Source: CAZDXJ01 sp964509475 (lineage in GTDB: Bacteria; Pseudomonadota; Gammaproteobacteria; Methylococcales; Methylomonadaceae). Taken from it: DNA of 32,802 bases. Below, piece by piece: positions 1 to 8,017 of the stretch (positions are counted from its first letter, which is position 1; every line of letters begins with the position of its first letter). Location: NCBI GenBank assembly GCA_964509475.1, contig CAZDXJ010000019.1, positions 1 to 32,802 of the forward strand, read 5' to 3'. A program made the translations under genes and the position numbers. The notes under the pieces were generated by a model, which was not told the origin of the DNA, made no database searches, and was given only the letters and a program-made list of their open reading frames with translations.

Positions 1-71
1 GTTTGCGTTTCGCGGTTCGTGAAGGTGGCCGAACAGTGGGCGCCGGTGTTGTTTCTAAAATTATCGAGTAA
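1..71 (+). CDS. tuf: Elongation factor Tu, C-terminal end only (partial)
   Basis: Reading from base 3, the last 22 codons give LRFAVREGGRTVGAGVVSKI followed by IE and TAA at 69-71, the invariant C-terminus of EF-Tu (domain 3), the GTPase that delivers aminoacyl-tRNA to the ribosome. The gene begins outside the window. Its stop is followed by a second in-frame TAA and, only 5 nt on, by the rpsJ start, so tuf and the S10 operon are very probably cotranscribed. Confidence 0.95.
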   Translation, partial: LRFAVREGGRTVGAGVVSKIIE

Positions 72-76
72 TAAAT

Positions 77-388
77 ATGGCGAACCAAACAATTAGAATC
101 CGCTTAAAAGCCTTCGATCATAAATTGATCGATCAATCTGCGGGTGAGATAGTCGAAACAGCAAAAAGAACTGGGGCACAAGTGAGAGGTCCTATTCCAT
201 TACCAACAAAAAAAGAGCGCTTTACGGTTCTGATTTCGCCGCACGTCAATAAAGATGCAAGAGATCAATATGAATTAAGAACCTATAAAAGGTTATTGGA
301 TATTGTAGAGCCTACGGATAAGACCGTTGATGCGCTGATGAAGCTGGATTTGGCCGCTGGTGTTGACGTGCAAATCAGGCTGAATTAA
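77..388 (+). CDS. rpsJ: 30S ribosomal protein S10 (NusE)
   Basis: The 103-residue product is the same length as E. coli S10 and starts MANQTIRIRLKAFDHKLID, with the conserved GPIPLPT stretch near residues 39-45. S10 is part of the 30S head and, as NusE, also joins transcription antitermination complexes with NusB. The ATG lies 5 nt after the tuf stop, and the only Shine-Dalgarno-like bases (GAG, 66-68) fall inside the last tuf codons. Translation is therefore probably coupled to tuf. There is no space for a separate S10 leader. Confidence 0.98.
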   Translation: MANQTIRIRLKAFDHKLIDQSAGEIVETAKRTGAQVRGPIPLPTKKERFTVLISPHVNKDARDQYELRTYKRLLDIVEPTDKTVDALMKLDLAAGVDVQIRLN

Positions 389-412
389 AGCTGAAAAGAG
401 AGGAATTGGCAA

Positions 413-1066
413 ATGTCATTAGGTTTAATTGGTCGTAAATGTGGTATGACCCGAGTATTCTGCGAGGATGGCTCATCGATACCCGTTACTGTGTTGCAGA
501 TTGACCCGAATCGGGTTACACAGGTGAAGGATGTGGCACGGGATGGTTACAAGGCTGTTCAGGTAACTGCTGGAGAAAAAAAGTCATCCAAAATAAACAA
601 GGCAATGGCGGGGCATTTTGCGAAAGCTGAAGTGACGGCAGGTCGTGGTTTGTGGGAGTTTCGTTTGGCTGAAGATGAAGGCAATGATTTGACTACGGGT
701 TCTGAGTTGACATTGGATATTTTTGAAGAAGGTCAATTTGTCGATGCACAGGGTACCAGCATAGGTAAAGGTTTTGCAGGTGGCGTCAAGCGTCATAATT
801 TTAAAACCCAGGATGCTACTCATGGTAACTCGCTTTCGCACAGAGCACCAGGTTCTATAGGTCAATGTCAAACGCCTGGCCGGGTTTTCAAAGGTAAAAA
901 AATGGCGGGGCATATGGGGGCAGTTACAAAAACAATCCAGAATTTGACCATTCATGTGATTGATAAAGAAAGAAAGCTGATCTTTTTGAAAGGCGCTGTT
1001 CCTGGGGCTAAAGGCGGTGATGTGATTATTACTCCCGCAGTTAAAAAATTGCATAAGAAAGGTTAA
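413..1066 (+). CDS. rplC: 50S ribosomal protein L3
   Basis: The 217-residue protein starts MSLGLIGRKCGMTRVF and carries the L3 signature around the methylatable glutamine (GSIGQCQTPGRVFKGKKMAG). L3 is a primary 23S rRNA binder that helps start 50S assembly and reaches toward the peptidyl-transferase centre. A strong AGAGGAA Shine-Dalgarno precedes the ATG. The protein is slightly longer than E. coli L3 (209 residues). It is followed after 3 nt by rplD, as in all bacterial S10 operons. Confidence 0.98.
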   Translation: MSLGLIGRKCGMTRVFCEDGSSIPVTVLQIDPNRVTQVKDVARDGYKAVQVTAGEKKSSKINKAMAGHFAKAEVTAGRGLWEFRLAEDEGNDLTTGSELTLDIFEEGQFVDAQGTSIGKGFAGGVKRHNFKTQDATHGNSLSHRAPGSIGQCQTPGRVFKGKKMAGHMGAVTKTIQNLTIHVIDKERKLIFLKGAVPGAKGGDVIITPAVKKLHKKG

Positions 1067-1069
1067 GCT

Positions 1070-1690
1070 ATGAGTTTGCAAATACCTGCAATGAATGAAC
1101 ACGATTCAACGGTTGATGTTTCTGAGTCGGTTTTTGGCGTGCCATTCAATGAAACATTGGTTCACCAGTTAGTCACAAAATATCTTGCGGGTTCCCGTTC
1201 AGGAACCAAAGCACAGAAAAACCGTTCCGCTGTTCGTGGTGGTGGTATCAAGCCTTGGCGACAAAAAGGGACTGGGCGGGCAAGATCGGGAACATCCCGC
1301 AGTCCGATTTGGCGTACAGGTGGGGTCGCTTTTGCTGCGCAACCACGTAGCTATGATCAGAAGTTAAATAAAAAGATGTTCAGGACCGGCATCCGTTCGA
1401 TTTTTTCGGAGTTACTCCGGCAGGAACGCTTGTTTATCAGCAATGATATTTATCCTTCAGCGCCGAAAACAAAAGAATTGTGCGCTAAATTACAGGGTGT
1501 AATAGGCAAAGGTAAAAAAGTGCTGATTATTGCCGACAAGATTGATGAGAATCTTGAGTTGTCTTCACGGAACATCCCGTACTTGGAAATCACAACAGCG
1601 GATTATTTGAGTCCGGTATTGTTAGTTGCCGCGGATAAAGTCATTGTGACAGAGCAAGCGTTGAAACAACTAGAGGAGCGATTGGCATGA
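1070..1690 (+). CDS. rplD: 50S ribosomal protein L4
   Basis: The 206-residue product has the L4 globular domain and the arginine/glycine-rich extended loop (KAQKNRSAVRGGGIKPWRQK, then GTGRARSG) that lines the exit tunnel. In enteric bacteria L4 also represses its own S10 operon by binding the S10 leader RNA. That leader appears to be absent here, so such autoregulation would have to act elsewhere. The stop overlaps the rplW start by 4 nt (ATGA). Confidence 0.98.
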   Translation: MSLQIPAMNEHDSTVDVSESVFGVPFNETLVHQLVTKYLAGSRSGTKAQKNRSAVRGGGIKPWRQKGTGRARSGTSRSPIWRTGGVAFAAQPRSYDQKLNKKMFRTGIRSIFSELLRQERLFISNDIYPSAPKTKELCAKLQGVIGKGKKVLIIADKIDENLELSSRNIPYLEITTADYLSPVLLVAADKVIVTEQALKQLEERLA

Positions 1691-1983
1691 GTTCAATTAT
1701 CAATATCGCCAATGTATTGAAGGCACCGATTATTTCCGAGAAAAGCACCCTGGCCGCTGAGAAAAACAGACAGTTTGTTTTTAAAGTTCAAAAACAGGCG
1801 ACCAAAAAACAGATTAAAAGTGCTGTGGAAATGATGTTTGATGTTGAGGTTGACTCGGTACGGGTGCTTAATGTCAAGGGCAAACAAAAAAGGTTTGGCC
1901 GTACATTGGGAAAAAGATCGGATTGGAAAAAGGCTTACGTAAAGCTGAAGCCAGGTAACGATATCGATTTCTCCGCGGCATAA
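1687..1983 (+). CDS. rplW: 50S ribosomal protein L23
   Basis: The 98-residue protein has the L23 pattern APIISEKSTLAAEKNRQFVF and VEVDSVRVLNVKGK. L23 sits at the mouth of the exit tunnel and is the docking site for trigger factor and the signal recognition particle. The ATG overlaps the rplD TGA (ATGA) with GGAG upstream, so translation is probably coupled. A 43-nt gap to rplB follows. Confidence 0.97.
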   Translation: MSSIINIANVLKAPIISEKSTLAAEKNRQFVFKVQKQATKKQIKSAVEMMFDVEVDSVRVLNVKGKQKRFGRTLGKRSDWKKAYVKLKPGNDIDFSAA

Positions 1984-2026
1984 TTAACGGTAAGCGCAAG
2001 CAAAATATATTTTGGAACGGTGAAGC

Positions 2027-2854
2027 ATGGCTATTGTAAAATCAAAACCGACCTCGGCAGGATCAAGGTTTGTAGTCCGGATAAAGAATGATAGTTTACA
2101 TAAAGGTAAACCCTATTCAGGATTACTTGCCAAGAAAACGAAAAGTGGCGGTCGTAACAACCAGGGGCGTATTACGACAAGACATATTGGCGGTGGTCAA
2201 AAACAAAGATACCGCATAATTGATTTTAAACGTAATAAAGTTGATGTGCCCGCTGTGGTGGAGCGTCTCGAATACGATCCCAACAGAACGGCGAATATAG
2301 CCTTGATTCTTTATAAAGATGGTGAACGCCGCTATATCATCGCTCCAAAGGGAATAGAAGTCGGTCAGGAAATCGTATCGGCCACTGCAACTCCGGTAAA
2401 ACCGGGAAATTGTATGCAGGTACGTAACATACCTTTGGGAACCACGATCCATTGTGTAGAACTGAAGCCGGGAAAAGGAGCCCAATTGGCACGCAGTGCG
2501 GGTACTTCGGCGCAACTGGTCGCCAAAGAAGGTGCGCATGTCACGTTGAGATTACGCTCGGGAGAAATGCGCAAAATACTGGCCGATTGCAAAGCGGTTA
2601 TAGGTGAAGTCTCCAATTCGGAACACAATTTGATTTCTTTGGGTAAGGCTGGTGCCAAAAGATGGCGGGGAGTACGTCCTACCGTAAGAGGTGTGGCGAT
2701 GAACCCGGTTGATCACCCGCATGGTGGTGGCGAGGGTAGAACCTCTGGAGGCAGACATCCTGTTTCACCGTGGGGTATGCCGACTAAAGGTTATAAAACA
2801 CGTAAAAACAAACGTACTGACAAAATGATTGTCAGACGACGCAAGCAAAGATAG
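2027..2854 (+). CDS. rplB: 50S ribosomal protein L2
   Basis: The 275-residue product (E. coli 273) contains the conserved GGRNNQGRITTRHIGGGQKQ stretch and, near the C-terminus, the VDHPHGGGEGRTSGGRHPVS region with the histidine close to the peptidyl-transferase centre. L2 is required for subunit joining. It lies 43 nt after rplW and 12 nt before rpsS. Confidence 0.98.
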   Translation: MAIVKSKPTSAGSRFVVRIKNDSLHKGKPYSGLLAKKTKSGGRNNQGRITTRHIGGGQKQRYRIIDFKRNKVDVPAVVERLEYDPNRTANIALILYKDGERRYIIAPKGIEVGQEIVSATATPVKPGNCMQVRNIPLGTTIHCVELKPGKGAQLARSAGTSAQLVAKEGAHVTLRLRSGEMRKILADCKAVIGEVSNSEHNLISLGKAGAKRWRGVRPTVRGVAMNPVDHPHGGGEGRTSGGRHPVSPWGMPTKGYKTRKNKRTDKMIVRRRKQR

Positions 2855-2866
2855 AGAGGAATTAAC

Positions 2867-3139
2867 GTGCCACGTTCAATTAAAAAAGGTCCTTTTATTG
2901 ATCACCATCTGGCCAAGAAGGTTGATGCCGCGGTCAGTAGCAATAGCAGGAAACCGATTAAAACCTGGTCCAGAAGATCGATGATCAGTCCAGATATGCT
3001 TGGACTGACGATTGCGGTACATAATGGCAGACAGCATGTGCCTGTGTTGATAACTGAGAATATGGTTGGGCATAAGTTGGGTGAATTCGCTCAGACCCGT
3101 ACTTACAAAGGTCATTTGGCCGATAAAAAATCAAGATAA
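2867..3139 (+). CDS. rpsS: 30S ribosomal protein S19
   Basis: The 90-residue product starts with GTG and reads MPRSIKKGPFIDHHLAKKVD, then WSRRSMISPDMLGLTIAVHNG, diagnostic for S19. The protein sits in the 30S head near S13 and contacts the A-site finger. The GTG start is supported by AGAGAGGA at about the right distance and by the invariant PRS N-terminus. Confidence 0.98.
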   Translation: MPRSIKKGPFIDHHLAKKVDAAVSSNSRKPIKTWSRRSMISPDMLGLTIAVHNGRQHVPVLITENMVGHKLGEFAQTRTYKGHLADKKSR

Positions 3140-3151
3140 GGCAGGTTGGAG

Positions 3152-3487
3152 ATGGAAATAGCTGCAAAATTAAGTAACGCTCCTCTATCAGCGCAAAAAG
3201 CAAGATTGGTTGGCGATCAGATTCGTGGACTACCTGTGGAGAAAGCGCTGAATACGTTGAAATTCAGTTCAAAAAAAGCGGCTTTCATTATGCGGAAAGT
3301 GCTGGAGTCGGCTATTGCCAATGCCGAGCATAATGAAAGTGCGGACATTGATGAATTAAAAGTGTCGACCGTTTATGTGAATGAGGGGCCTACATTGAAA
3401 CGATTCAAGGCAAGAGCCAAGGGGCGGGCTAATCATATTTTAAAAAGAACCTGCCACATTACAATTAAAGTAGCAGAGTTCGAATAG
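3152..3487 (+). CDS. rplV: 50S ribosomal protein L22
   Basis: The product of about 111 residues (E. coli 110) starts MEIAAKLSNAPLSAQKARLV and contains the tunnel-loop region ending in GRANHILKRTCHITIKV. L22 lines the exit tunnel at its constriction with L4. I place the start at the ATG at 3152. A TTG two codons upstream (3146) is in frame, but it would run into the AAGGCAGG ribosome binding site at 3138-3145 and add residues that L22 normally lacks. Confidence 0.96.
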   Translation: MEIAAKLSNAPLSAQKARLVGDQIRGLPVEKALNTLKFSSKKAAFIMRKVLESAIANAEHNESADIDELKVSTVYVNEGPTLKRFKARAKGRANHILKRTCHITIKVAEFE

Positions 3488-3499
3488 AGGCATATAATA

Positions 3500-4165
3500 A
3501 TGGGTCAAAAGGTACATCCAACAGGTATTCGGCTTGGTATTATCAAGGATTGGTCATCAAGATGGTATGCGAGTAGTAAAGATTACCCGGTATTTTTACA
3601 TCAGGATTTACAAGTCAGGGATTTTCTGAAAAAGAAATTAGCTCATGCCTCGGTAAGTCGCATCCAGATAAATCGGCCGGCTAACAATGCACATATTACG
3701 GTGCATACAGCGCGTCCGGGTATCGTCATAGGTAAAAAAGGCGAGGATATCGACAAATTGCGTAAACAGGTATCGGTAATGATGGGTATTCCGGTGCAGA
3801 TCAATGTGGAAGAGATTCGCAAGCCTGAGTTTGATGCGCAACTGGTTGCTGAAAGTGTTGCCCAGCAATTGGAAAAAAGAATTATGTACCGCCGCGCTAT
3901 GAAAAGAGCGGTTACCAATACCATGCGTTTAGGCGCGGAGGGTATTAAAATAAATGTCGCGGGTCGTTTGAATGGCGCCGAAATCGCTCGCAGTGAGTGG
4001 TATCGGGAAGGCCGGGTGCCGCTGCATACCTTGAGAGCCGATATTGATTATGGTTTCGCTGAAGCCCATACGACATACGGTATAATTGGCATAAAAGTAT
4101 GGATTTTCAAAGGCGAGGTTTTTGATGTCAATACTTTGTCTGAAAATAAACAACCCAAAAAATAG
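3500..4165 (+). CDS. rpsC: 30S ribosomal protein S3
   Basis: The 221-residue product starts MGQKVHPTGIRLGIIKDWSS and has the type II KH domain with the GXXG-like RPGIVIGKKGEDIDKLRK, followed by the C-terminal domain (GRLNGAEIARSEWYREGRVP). S3 forms the mRNA entry channel with S4 and S5. It is a little shorter than E. coli S3 (233) at its variable C-terminus. Confidence 0.98.
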   Translation: MGQKVHPTGIRLGIIKDWSSRWYASSKDYPVFLHQDLQVRDFLKKKLAHASVSRIQINRPANNAHITVHTARPGIVIGKKGEDIDKLRKQVSVMMGIPVQINVEEIRKPEFDAQLVAESVAQQLEKRIMYRRAMKRAVTNTMRLGAEGIKINVAGRLNGAEIARSEWYREGRVPLHTLRADIDYGFAEAHTTYGIIGIKVWIFKGEVFDVNTLSENKQPKK

Positions 4166-4181
4166 TTGAAGGAAAATAGCA

Positions 4182-4595
4182 ATGCTTCAACCTAAAAGAA
4201 CAAAATTTCGAAAGCAACATAAAGGTAAAAACAACGGCGTCGCAGTACGTGGTTCGTCCGTTAGTTTTGGTGAGTATGGCCTGAAGGCTACTTCCCGCGG
4301 CAGAATAACGGCTCGGCAGATAGAGGCTGCGCGTCGTGCCATCACCCGGCATGTAAAACGTGGTGGTAAAATATGGATTCGGGTTTTTCCAGACAAGCCA
4401 ATTACCAAAAAACCATTGGAAGTGAGAATGGGTAAGGGTAAAGGCAGTGTGGAGTACTGGGTTACGCAAATCAAACCGGGTACCATGTTATATGAAATCC
4501 AGGGGGTCCCTGAAGAGTTGGCGCGCGAAGCCTTTCGGTTGGCAGCGGCTAAATTACCCGTGAAGACAATTTTTGCTGCACGTACGGTGATGTGA
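4182..4595 (+). CDS. rplP: 50S ribosomal protein L16
   Basis: The 137-residue product reads MLQPKRTKFRKQHKGKNNGV and later RVFPDKPITKKPLEVRMGKG, the L16 hallmark region. L16 organises the A-site side of the peptidyl-transferase centre. GAAGGAAA precedes the ATG. The TGA stop (4593-4595) shares a base with the rpmC ATG, a TGATG coupling junction. Confidence 0.98.
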   Translation: MLQPKRTKFRKQHKGKNNGVAVRGSSVSFGEYGLKATSRGRITARQIEAARRAITRHVKRGGKIWIRVFPDKPITKKPLEVRMGKGKGSVEYWVTQIKPGTMLYEIQGVPEELAREAFRLAAAKLPVKTIFAARTVM

Positions 4596-4786
4596 TGAAA
4601 GCAAGCGAATTACGAGAGAAAAGCAAAGAAGAGTTAAATACCATGCTGGAAGAGTTGTCCAGAGAGCAATTCAACCTTCGCATGCAACAAGGTACGGGCC
4701 AGTTGGCCAAACCGGATAGAATAAAAAAAGTAAGACGTGATATTGCTCGAATTCACACAATACTTAATGAAATGGCGAGAGCATAA
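4595..4786 (+). CDS. rpmC: 50S ribosomal protein L29
   Basis: The 63-residue product is the same length as E. coli L29 and starts MKASELREKSKEELNTMLEE, a two-helix hairpin protein next to L23 at the tunnel exit. A GTG at 4592 is in frame, but the ATG at 4595 gives the normal N-terminus and overlaps the rplP stop as TGATG, so I use it. Confidence 0.96.
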   Translation: MKASELREKSKEELNTMLEELSREQFNLRMQQGTGQLAKPDRIKKVRRDIARIHTILNEMARA

Positions 4787-4787
4787 A

Positions 4788-5051
4788 ATGAGCGAAAACA
4801 GCAAAAAAATTCGCACCATAACGGGTCGTGTGATCAGCGATAAAATGGACAAAACGATTACCGTTTTAGTGGAAAGGAAAGTGAAACATCCGATCTATGG
4901 AAAGTTCATGAAGCGTTCCACGAAATTACACGCTCACGATGAAGAAAACACCTGTCAAGAGGGTGATATCGTATCCGTGACATCTTGTCGGCCGCTGTCT
5001 AAAAGCAAGGCCTGGAAGATGGTGGAAATTATTGAGCGTAAAAACAAATAA
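4788..5051 (+). CDS. rpsQ: 30S ribosomal protein S17
   Basis: The 87-residue product reads MSENSKKIRTITGRVISDKM and continues with the OB-fold pattern (KTITVLVERKVKHPIYGKFM). S17 is a primary 16S rRNA binder in the 30S body. The open frame extends 17 codons upstream into rpmC, but those residues are not S17-like. The ATG at 4788 has GGCGAGAG upstream and lies one base after the rpmC stop. Confidence 0.97.
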   Translation: MSENSKKIRTITGRVISDKMDKTITVLVERKVKHPIYGKFMKRSTKLHAHDEENTCQEGDIVSVTSCRPLSKSKAWKMVEIIERKNK

Positions 5052-5093
5052 ATACGCAAGTATTAATGACTTAAACTAAGTTGGGAATAAATC

Positions 5094-5462
5094 ATGATTC
5101 AGATGCAAACTAACCTTGATGTCGCTGACAACAGCGGCGCAAAAAAGGTCATGTGTATCAAAGTTCTTGGCGGTTCGCACAAACGTTATGCCGCGATCGG
5201 CGATATCATAAAAGTAAGTGTGAAAGACGCGATCCCTCGTGGCCGGGTTAAAAAAGGTGAGGTGTACAACGCGTTGGTGGTAAGAACCAGAAAAGGTGTT
5301 AGAAGGCCGGATGGCTCTGTTATCCGTTTTGATGGCAATGCCGCGGTAATTTTGAATACCCAGTTGCAACCCTTGGGCACACGTATATTTGGACCTGTTA
5401 CACGTGAATTGAGAGGTGAGAAGTTTATGAAAATAATCTCACTGGCTCCGGAAGTGCTTTAA
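5094..5462 (+). CDS. rplN: 50S ribosomal protein L14
   Basis: The 122-residue protein starts MIQMQTNLDVADNSGAKKVM and contains RTRKGVRRPDGSVIRFDGNA, both diagnostic for L14. It forms intersubunit bridge B8 with 16S rRNA. This is the first gene of the classical spc segment. The gap after rpsQ is only 42 nt and I see no convincing promoter or terminator in it, so S10 and spc are probably one transcription unit here. Confidence 0.98.
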   Translation: MIQMQTNLDVADNSGAKKVMCIKVLGGSHKRYAAIGDIIKVSVKDAIPRGRVKKGEVYNALVVRTRKGVRRPDGSVIRFDGNAAVILNTQLQPLGTRIFGPVTRELRGEKFMKIISLAPEVL

Positions 5463-5482
5463 TTTACTAGATAGGTTTTGAT

Positions 5483-5800
5483 ATGCAAAAAATTCGAAAA
5501 GGTGACGAGGTTATCGTACTTGCCGGAAAAGACAAAGGTAAACGAGGATCGGTGAGCAAGGTTCTGGATAATGATAAATTGCTTGTGCAAGGCGTCAATC
5601 GGGTAAAAAAACACCAGAAACCCAATCCGACCAAGGGTGTTCCAGGTGGTATTGTCGAAAAGGAAATGCCGATTCATATTTCCAACGTGGCTTTGTATAA
5701 TCCGGAAACGCAAAAAGCGGATCGTGTCGGTTTTAAATTCCTGGAAGATGGGAAAAAAGTCCGGTTTTTTAAATCGACGAATGAAGTCGTTGATACTTAA
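5483..5800 (+). CDS. rplX: 50S ribosomal protein L24
   Basis: The 105-residue product (E. coli 104) reads MQKIRKGDEVIVLAGKDKGK with the KOW motif at the N-terminus and VKKHQKPNPTKGVPGGIVEK in the middle. L24 is one of the two initiator proteins of 50S assembly. GATAGG precedes the ATG at a normal distance. Confidence 0.98.
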   Translation: MQKIRKGDEVIVLAGKDKGKRGSVSKVLDNDKLLVQGVNRVKKHQKPNPTKGVPGGIVEKEMPIHISNVALYNPETQKADRVGFKFLEDGKKVRFFKSTNEVVDT

Positions 5801-5816
5801 GTGCGGTTGACTCGTA

Positions 5817-6362
5817 ATGGCTAGATTAGAAAAAATTTATAAAGAAGAAGTGCTGCCTGCATTAATGGAGCAGTTCGGTTATAAGTCGGTAATGCAAGCG
5901 CCAAGAATCACTAAAATCACAATTAATATGGGGTTGGGTGAAGCGGTTGCGGATAAGAAGGTTTTGCAGGCCGCCACAGCGGATATGGCAAAAATCTCCG
6001 GACAAAAACCGATTATCACGAAAGCGCGTAAATCAATTGCCGGATTCAAGATTCGTGATGATATGCCGATAGGCTGCAAAGTGACTTTACGCAGGGAACG
6101 GATGTATGAGTTTCTGGATCGTTTGATTAATATTGCAATACCCAGGATCAGGGATTTCAGGGGTATGAGTGCAAAAAGTTTTGATGGTCGTGGTAACTAT
6201 ACGATGGGAGTGAAAGAACAAATAATATTCCCTGAAATTGATTATGACAAAATTGATACTTTGCGTGGCATGGATATTTCCATTACCACGACGGCAAGAA
6301 CCAATGAGGAAGGTCTGGCTTTGTTAAAGTTATTCAATTTCCCATTTAGAAATCAAGGGTAA
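5817..6362 (+). CDS. rplE: 50S ribosomal protein L5
   Basis: The 181-residue protein (E. coli 179) starts MARLEKIYKEEVLPALMEQF and contains ITKITINMGLGEAV, GQKPIITKARKSIAGFKIR and RIRDFRGMSAKSFDGRGNYT, all L5 signatures. L5 binds 5S rRNA and forms bridge B1b with S13. The Shine-Dalgarno (GCGG) is weak. In E. coli the mRNA start of this gene is the S8 repressor site. I could not confirm an equivalent fold by eye. Confidence 0.98.
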   Translation: MARLEKIYKEEVLPALMEQFGYKSVMQAPRITKITINMGLGEAVADKKVLQAATADMAKISGQKPIITKARKSIAGFKIRDDMPIGCKVTLRRERMYEFLDRLINIAIPRIRDFRGMSAKSFDGRGNYTMGVKEQIIFPEIDYDKIDTLRGMDISITTTARTNEEGLALLKLFNFPFRNQG

Positions 6363-6366
6363 GCTC

Positions 6367-6672
6367 ATGGCCAAAAAATCAATGATTGCTCGTGAAAACA
6401 AGCGAATTAAAAAAGTACAGCAATACGAGGCAAAACGTAAAGCCTTGAAAGCGATTATCAGAAATCCGAATGCCTCTATTGAAGAAAAAGAGACTGCTCA
6501 TTTGAAATTGCAGAAATTGCCCAGAGATTCCAGTAAATGTCGGTTGCGTAACCGTTGCAATTTGACCGGACGTCCACATGGCTATTATCGCAAATTTGGC
6601 TTGGGTCGTAACAAGCTTAGAGAGTCAACCATGCGTGGTGAAGTTCCAGGGCTGGTCAAGGCCAGTTGGTAA
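6367..6672 (+). CDS. rpsN: 30S ribosomal protein S14 (long, zinc-free type)
   Basis: The 101-residue product is the E. coli-type long S14, starting MAKKSMIARENKRIKKVQQY and ending with CNLTGRPHGYYRKFGLGRNK and the RESTMRGEVPGLVKASW tail. The short zinc-binding form would carry two CXXC pairs, which are missing. It lies 4 nt after rplE, with AAGGGTAAG as ribosome binding site overlapping the rplE stop. Confidence 0.98.
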   Translation: MAKKSMIARENKRIKKVQQYEAKRKALKAIIRNPNASIEEKETAHLKLQKLPRDSSKCRLRNRCNLTGRPHGYYRKFGLGRNKLRESTMRGEVPGLVKASW

Positions 6673-6701
6673 TATCTGCTTAAATATTTGGAGAAAATAA
6701 A

Positions 6702-7094
6702 ATGATGACAGATCCAATAGCAGATATGCTGACTCGTATCAGAAACGGTCAATCTGCTAACAAAGAAAGCGTAAGTTTGCCTTCTTCCAAGCTGAAAACG
6801 GCAATCGCGAAGGTTCTTAAAGAAGAAGGTTACATTACCGATTTTAAAACAGAACAGGTCGGTAAACATAAAGTGATGACCATTGCACTTAAGTATTACA
6901 ATGGTGCGCCAGTCATTGAAGAAGTAAAAAGAATAAGTAAACCCGGTTTACGTATTTATAAATCAAAAGATGAATTGCCCAAAGTGCTTGGCGGGTTGGG
7001 TATCGCTATCGTTTCAACATCAAAAGGTGTTATGACCGATAGAGCGGCCCGGGCGATTGGTCATGGTGGCGAAATTATCTGTACTGTTTGTTAA
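6702..7094 (+). CDS. rpsH: 30S ribosomal protein S8
   Basis: The 130-residue product is exactly the E. coli length and reads MMTDPIADMLTRIRNGQSAN, ending RAARAIGHGGEIICTVC. S8 organises the central domain of 16S rRNA and is the autogenous repressor of the spc operon in E. coli. Two adjacent ATGs are possible (6702, 6705). GGAG at 6690-6693 is at optimal spacing from the first. Confidence 0.97.
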   Translation: MMTDPIADMLTRIRNGQSANKESVSLPSSKLKTAIAKVLKEEGYITDFKTEQVGKHKVMTIALKYYNGAPVIEEVKRISKPGLRIYKSKDELPKVLGGLGIAIVSTSKGVMTDRAARAIGHGGEIICTVC

Positions 7095-7111
7095 TTAATA
7101 GGTCTTCTCTA

Positions 7112-7645
7112 ATGTCAAGAATTGCAAATAGCCCGATAGAGATCCCTGGAGGGGTGGAAATAAAATTAGACGGAAGTGATATGACCGTTAAAGGTGCAAA
7201 CGGCCTGTTATCTCATCGGCTTCATCAAGATGTAAAACTTGAAATTACCGATAACGTAATTCAAGTAAAATGGGATGAGACGAAACTGAAAAGTAAAGCT
7301 CATGCGGGAACAACCCGTTCGGTAATCAATAATATGATTATCGGGGTATCGAAAGGTTTTGAAAAAAAACTGAGTCTGGTTGGTGTTGGTTATAGAGCAC
7401 AGGCGAAAGGTAAGGTTCTGAATTTGACCTTGGGTTTTTCTCATCCTGTTGATTTTGATATCCCTGAAGGTGTAACGATTGATACGCCAAGTCAGACTGA
7501 AATCGTCATTAAAGGATTTGACAAACAAAAAGTAGGTCAGGTTGCGGCCAAGATCAGATCTTACAGGCCGCCTGAACCTTATAAAGGGAAAGGTGTTCGC
7601 TATGCCGACGAGCATGTGGTAAGAAAAGAAGCCAAAAAGAAGTAA
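7112..7645 (+). CDS. rplF: 50S ribosomal protein L6
   Basis: The 177-residue protein (E. coli 177) starts MSRIANSPIEIPGGVEIKLD and ends with the conserved IRSYRPPEPYKGKGVRYADE region. It has two tandem alpha/beta domains at the base of the L7/L12 stalk near the sarcin-ricin loop. The frame stays open upstream into rpsH, but the ATG at 7112 gives the canonical N-terminus with AATAGG in front. Confidence 0.97.
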   Translation: MSRIANSPIEIPGGVEIKLDGSDMTVKGANGLLSHRLHQDVKLEITDNVIQVKWDETKLKSKAHAGTTRSVINNMIIGVSKGFEKKLSLVGVGYRAQAKGKVLNLTLGFSHPVDFDIPEGVTIDTPSQTEIVIKGFDKQKVGQVAAKIRSYRPPEPYKGKGVRYADEHVVRKEAKKK

Positions 7646-7654
7646 GGTAAGGTG

Positions 7655-8008
7655 ATGGATAAGAAACAATCCCGATTGAAACGGGCTTTAAAGCAACGCT
7701 GCAAAATCAAGCGCTTGGGCGTAACCCGTCTGTCTGTGCACAAAACATCGCAGCATATTTATGCGCAGGTTATCAGTGCGGATGGAAGCAGAACTTTAGC
7801 AAGCGCATCGACACTACAAGCCGATATTAAGTCAACATTGAGTGGAACGGGTAATATTCAAGCGGCCATCGCGGTTGGAAAATCCATCGCGGAAAAAGCG
7901 ATAGCGGCTGGTGTCACTGATGTGGCCTTTGACCGTTCGGGTTTTAAGTATCACGGTCGTGTTAAAGCATTAGCGGATGCTGCACGGGAAGCCGGTTTAA
8001 AATTTTAG
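7655..8008 (+). CDS. rplR: 50S ribosomal protein L18
   Basis: The 117-residue product has the usual L18 length and the conserved RLSVHKTSQHIYAQVI and FDRSGFKYHGRVKALADAAR elements. L18 binds 5S rRNA with L5. A GTG at 7652 is in frame, but the ATG at 7655, spaced 7 nt from GTAAGG, gives exactly the family length and is preferred. Confidence 0.97.
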   Translation: MDKKQSRLKRALKQRCKIKRLGVTRLSVHKTSQHIYAQVISADGSRTLASASTLQADIKSTLSGTGNIQAAIAVGKSIAEKAIAAGVTDVAFDRSGFKYHGRVKALADAAREAGLKF

Positions 8009-8017
8009 GGGAAAAAA

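Noticed and set aside
584..1102. 172-codon minus-strand frame opposite rplC
   Set aside because: It lies opposite a universal ribosomal gene, and its product has no motif.
5052..5093. Separate spc operon promoter between rpsQ and rplN
   Set aside because: The 42-nt gap is AT-rich, but no -35/-10 pair with proper spacing was found.
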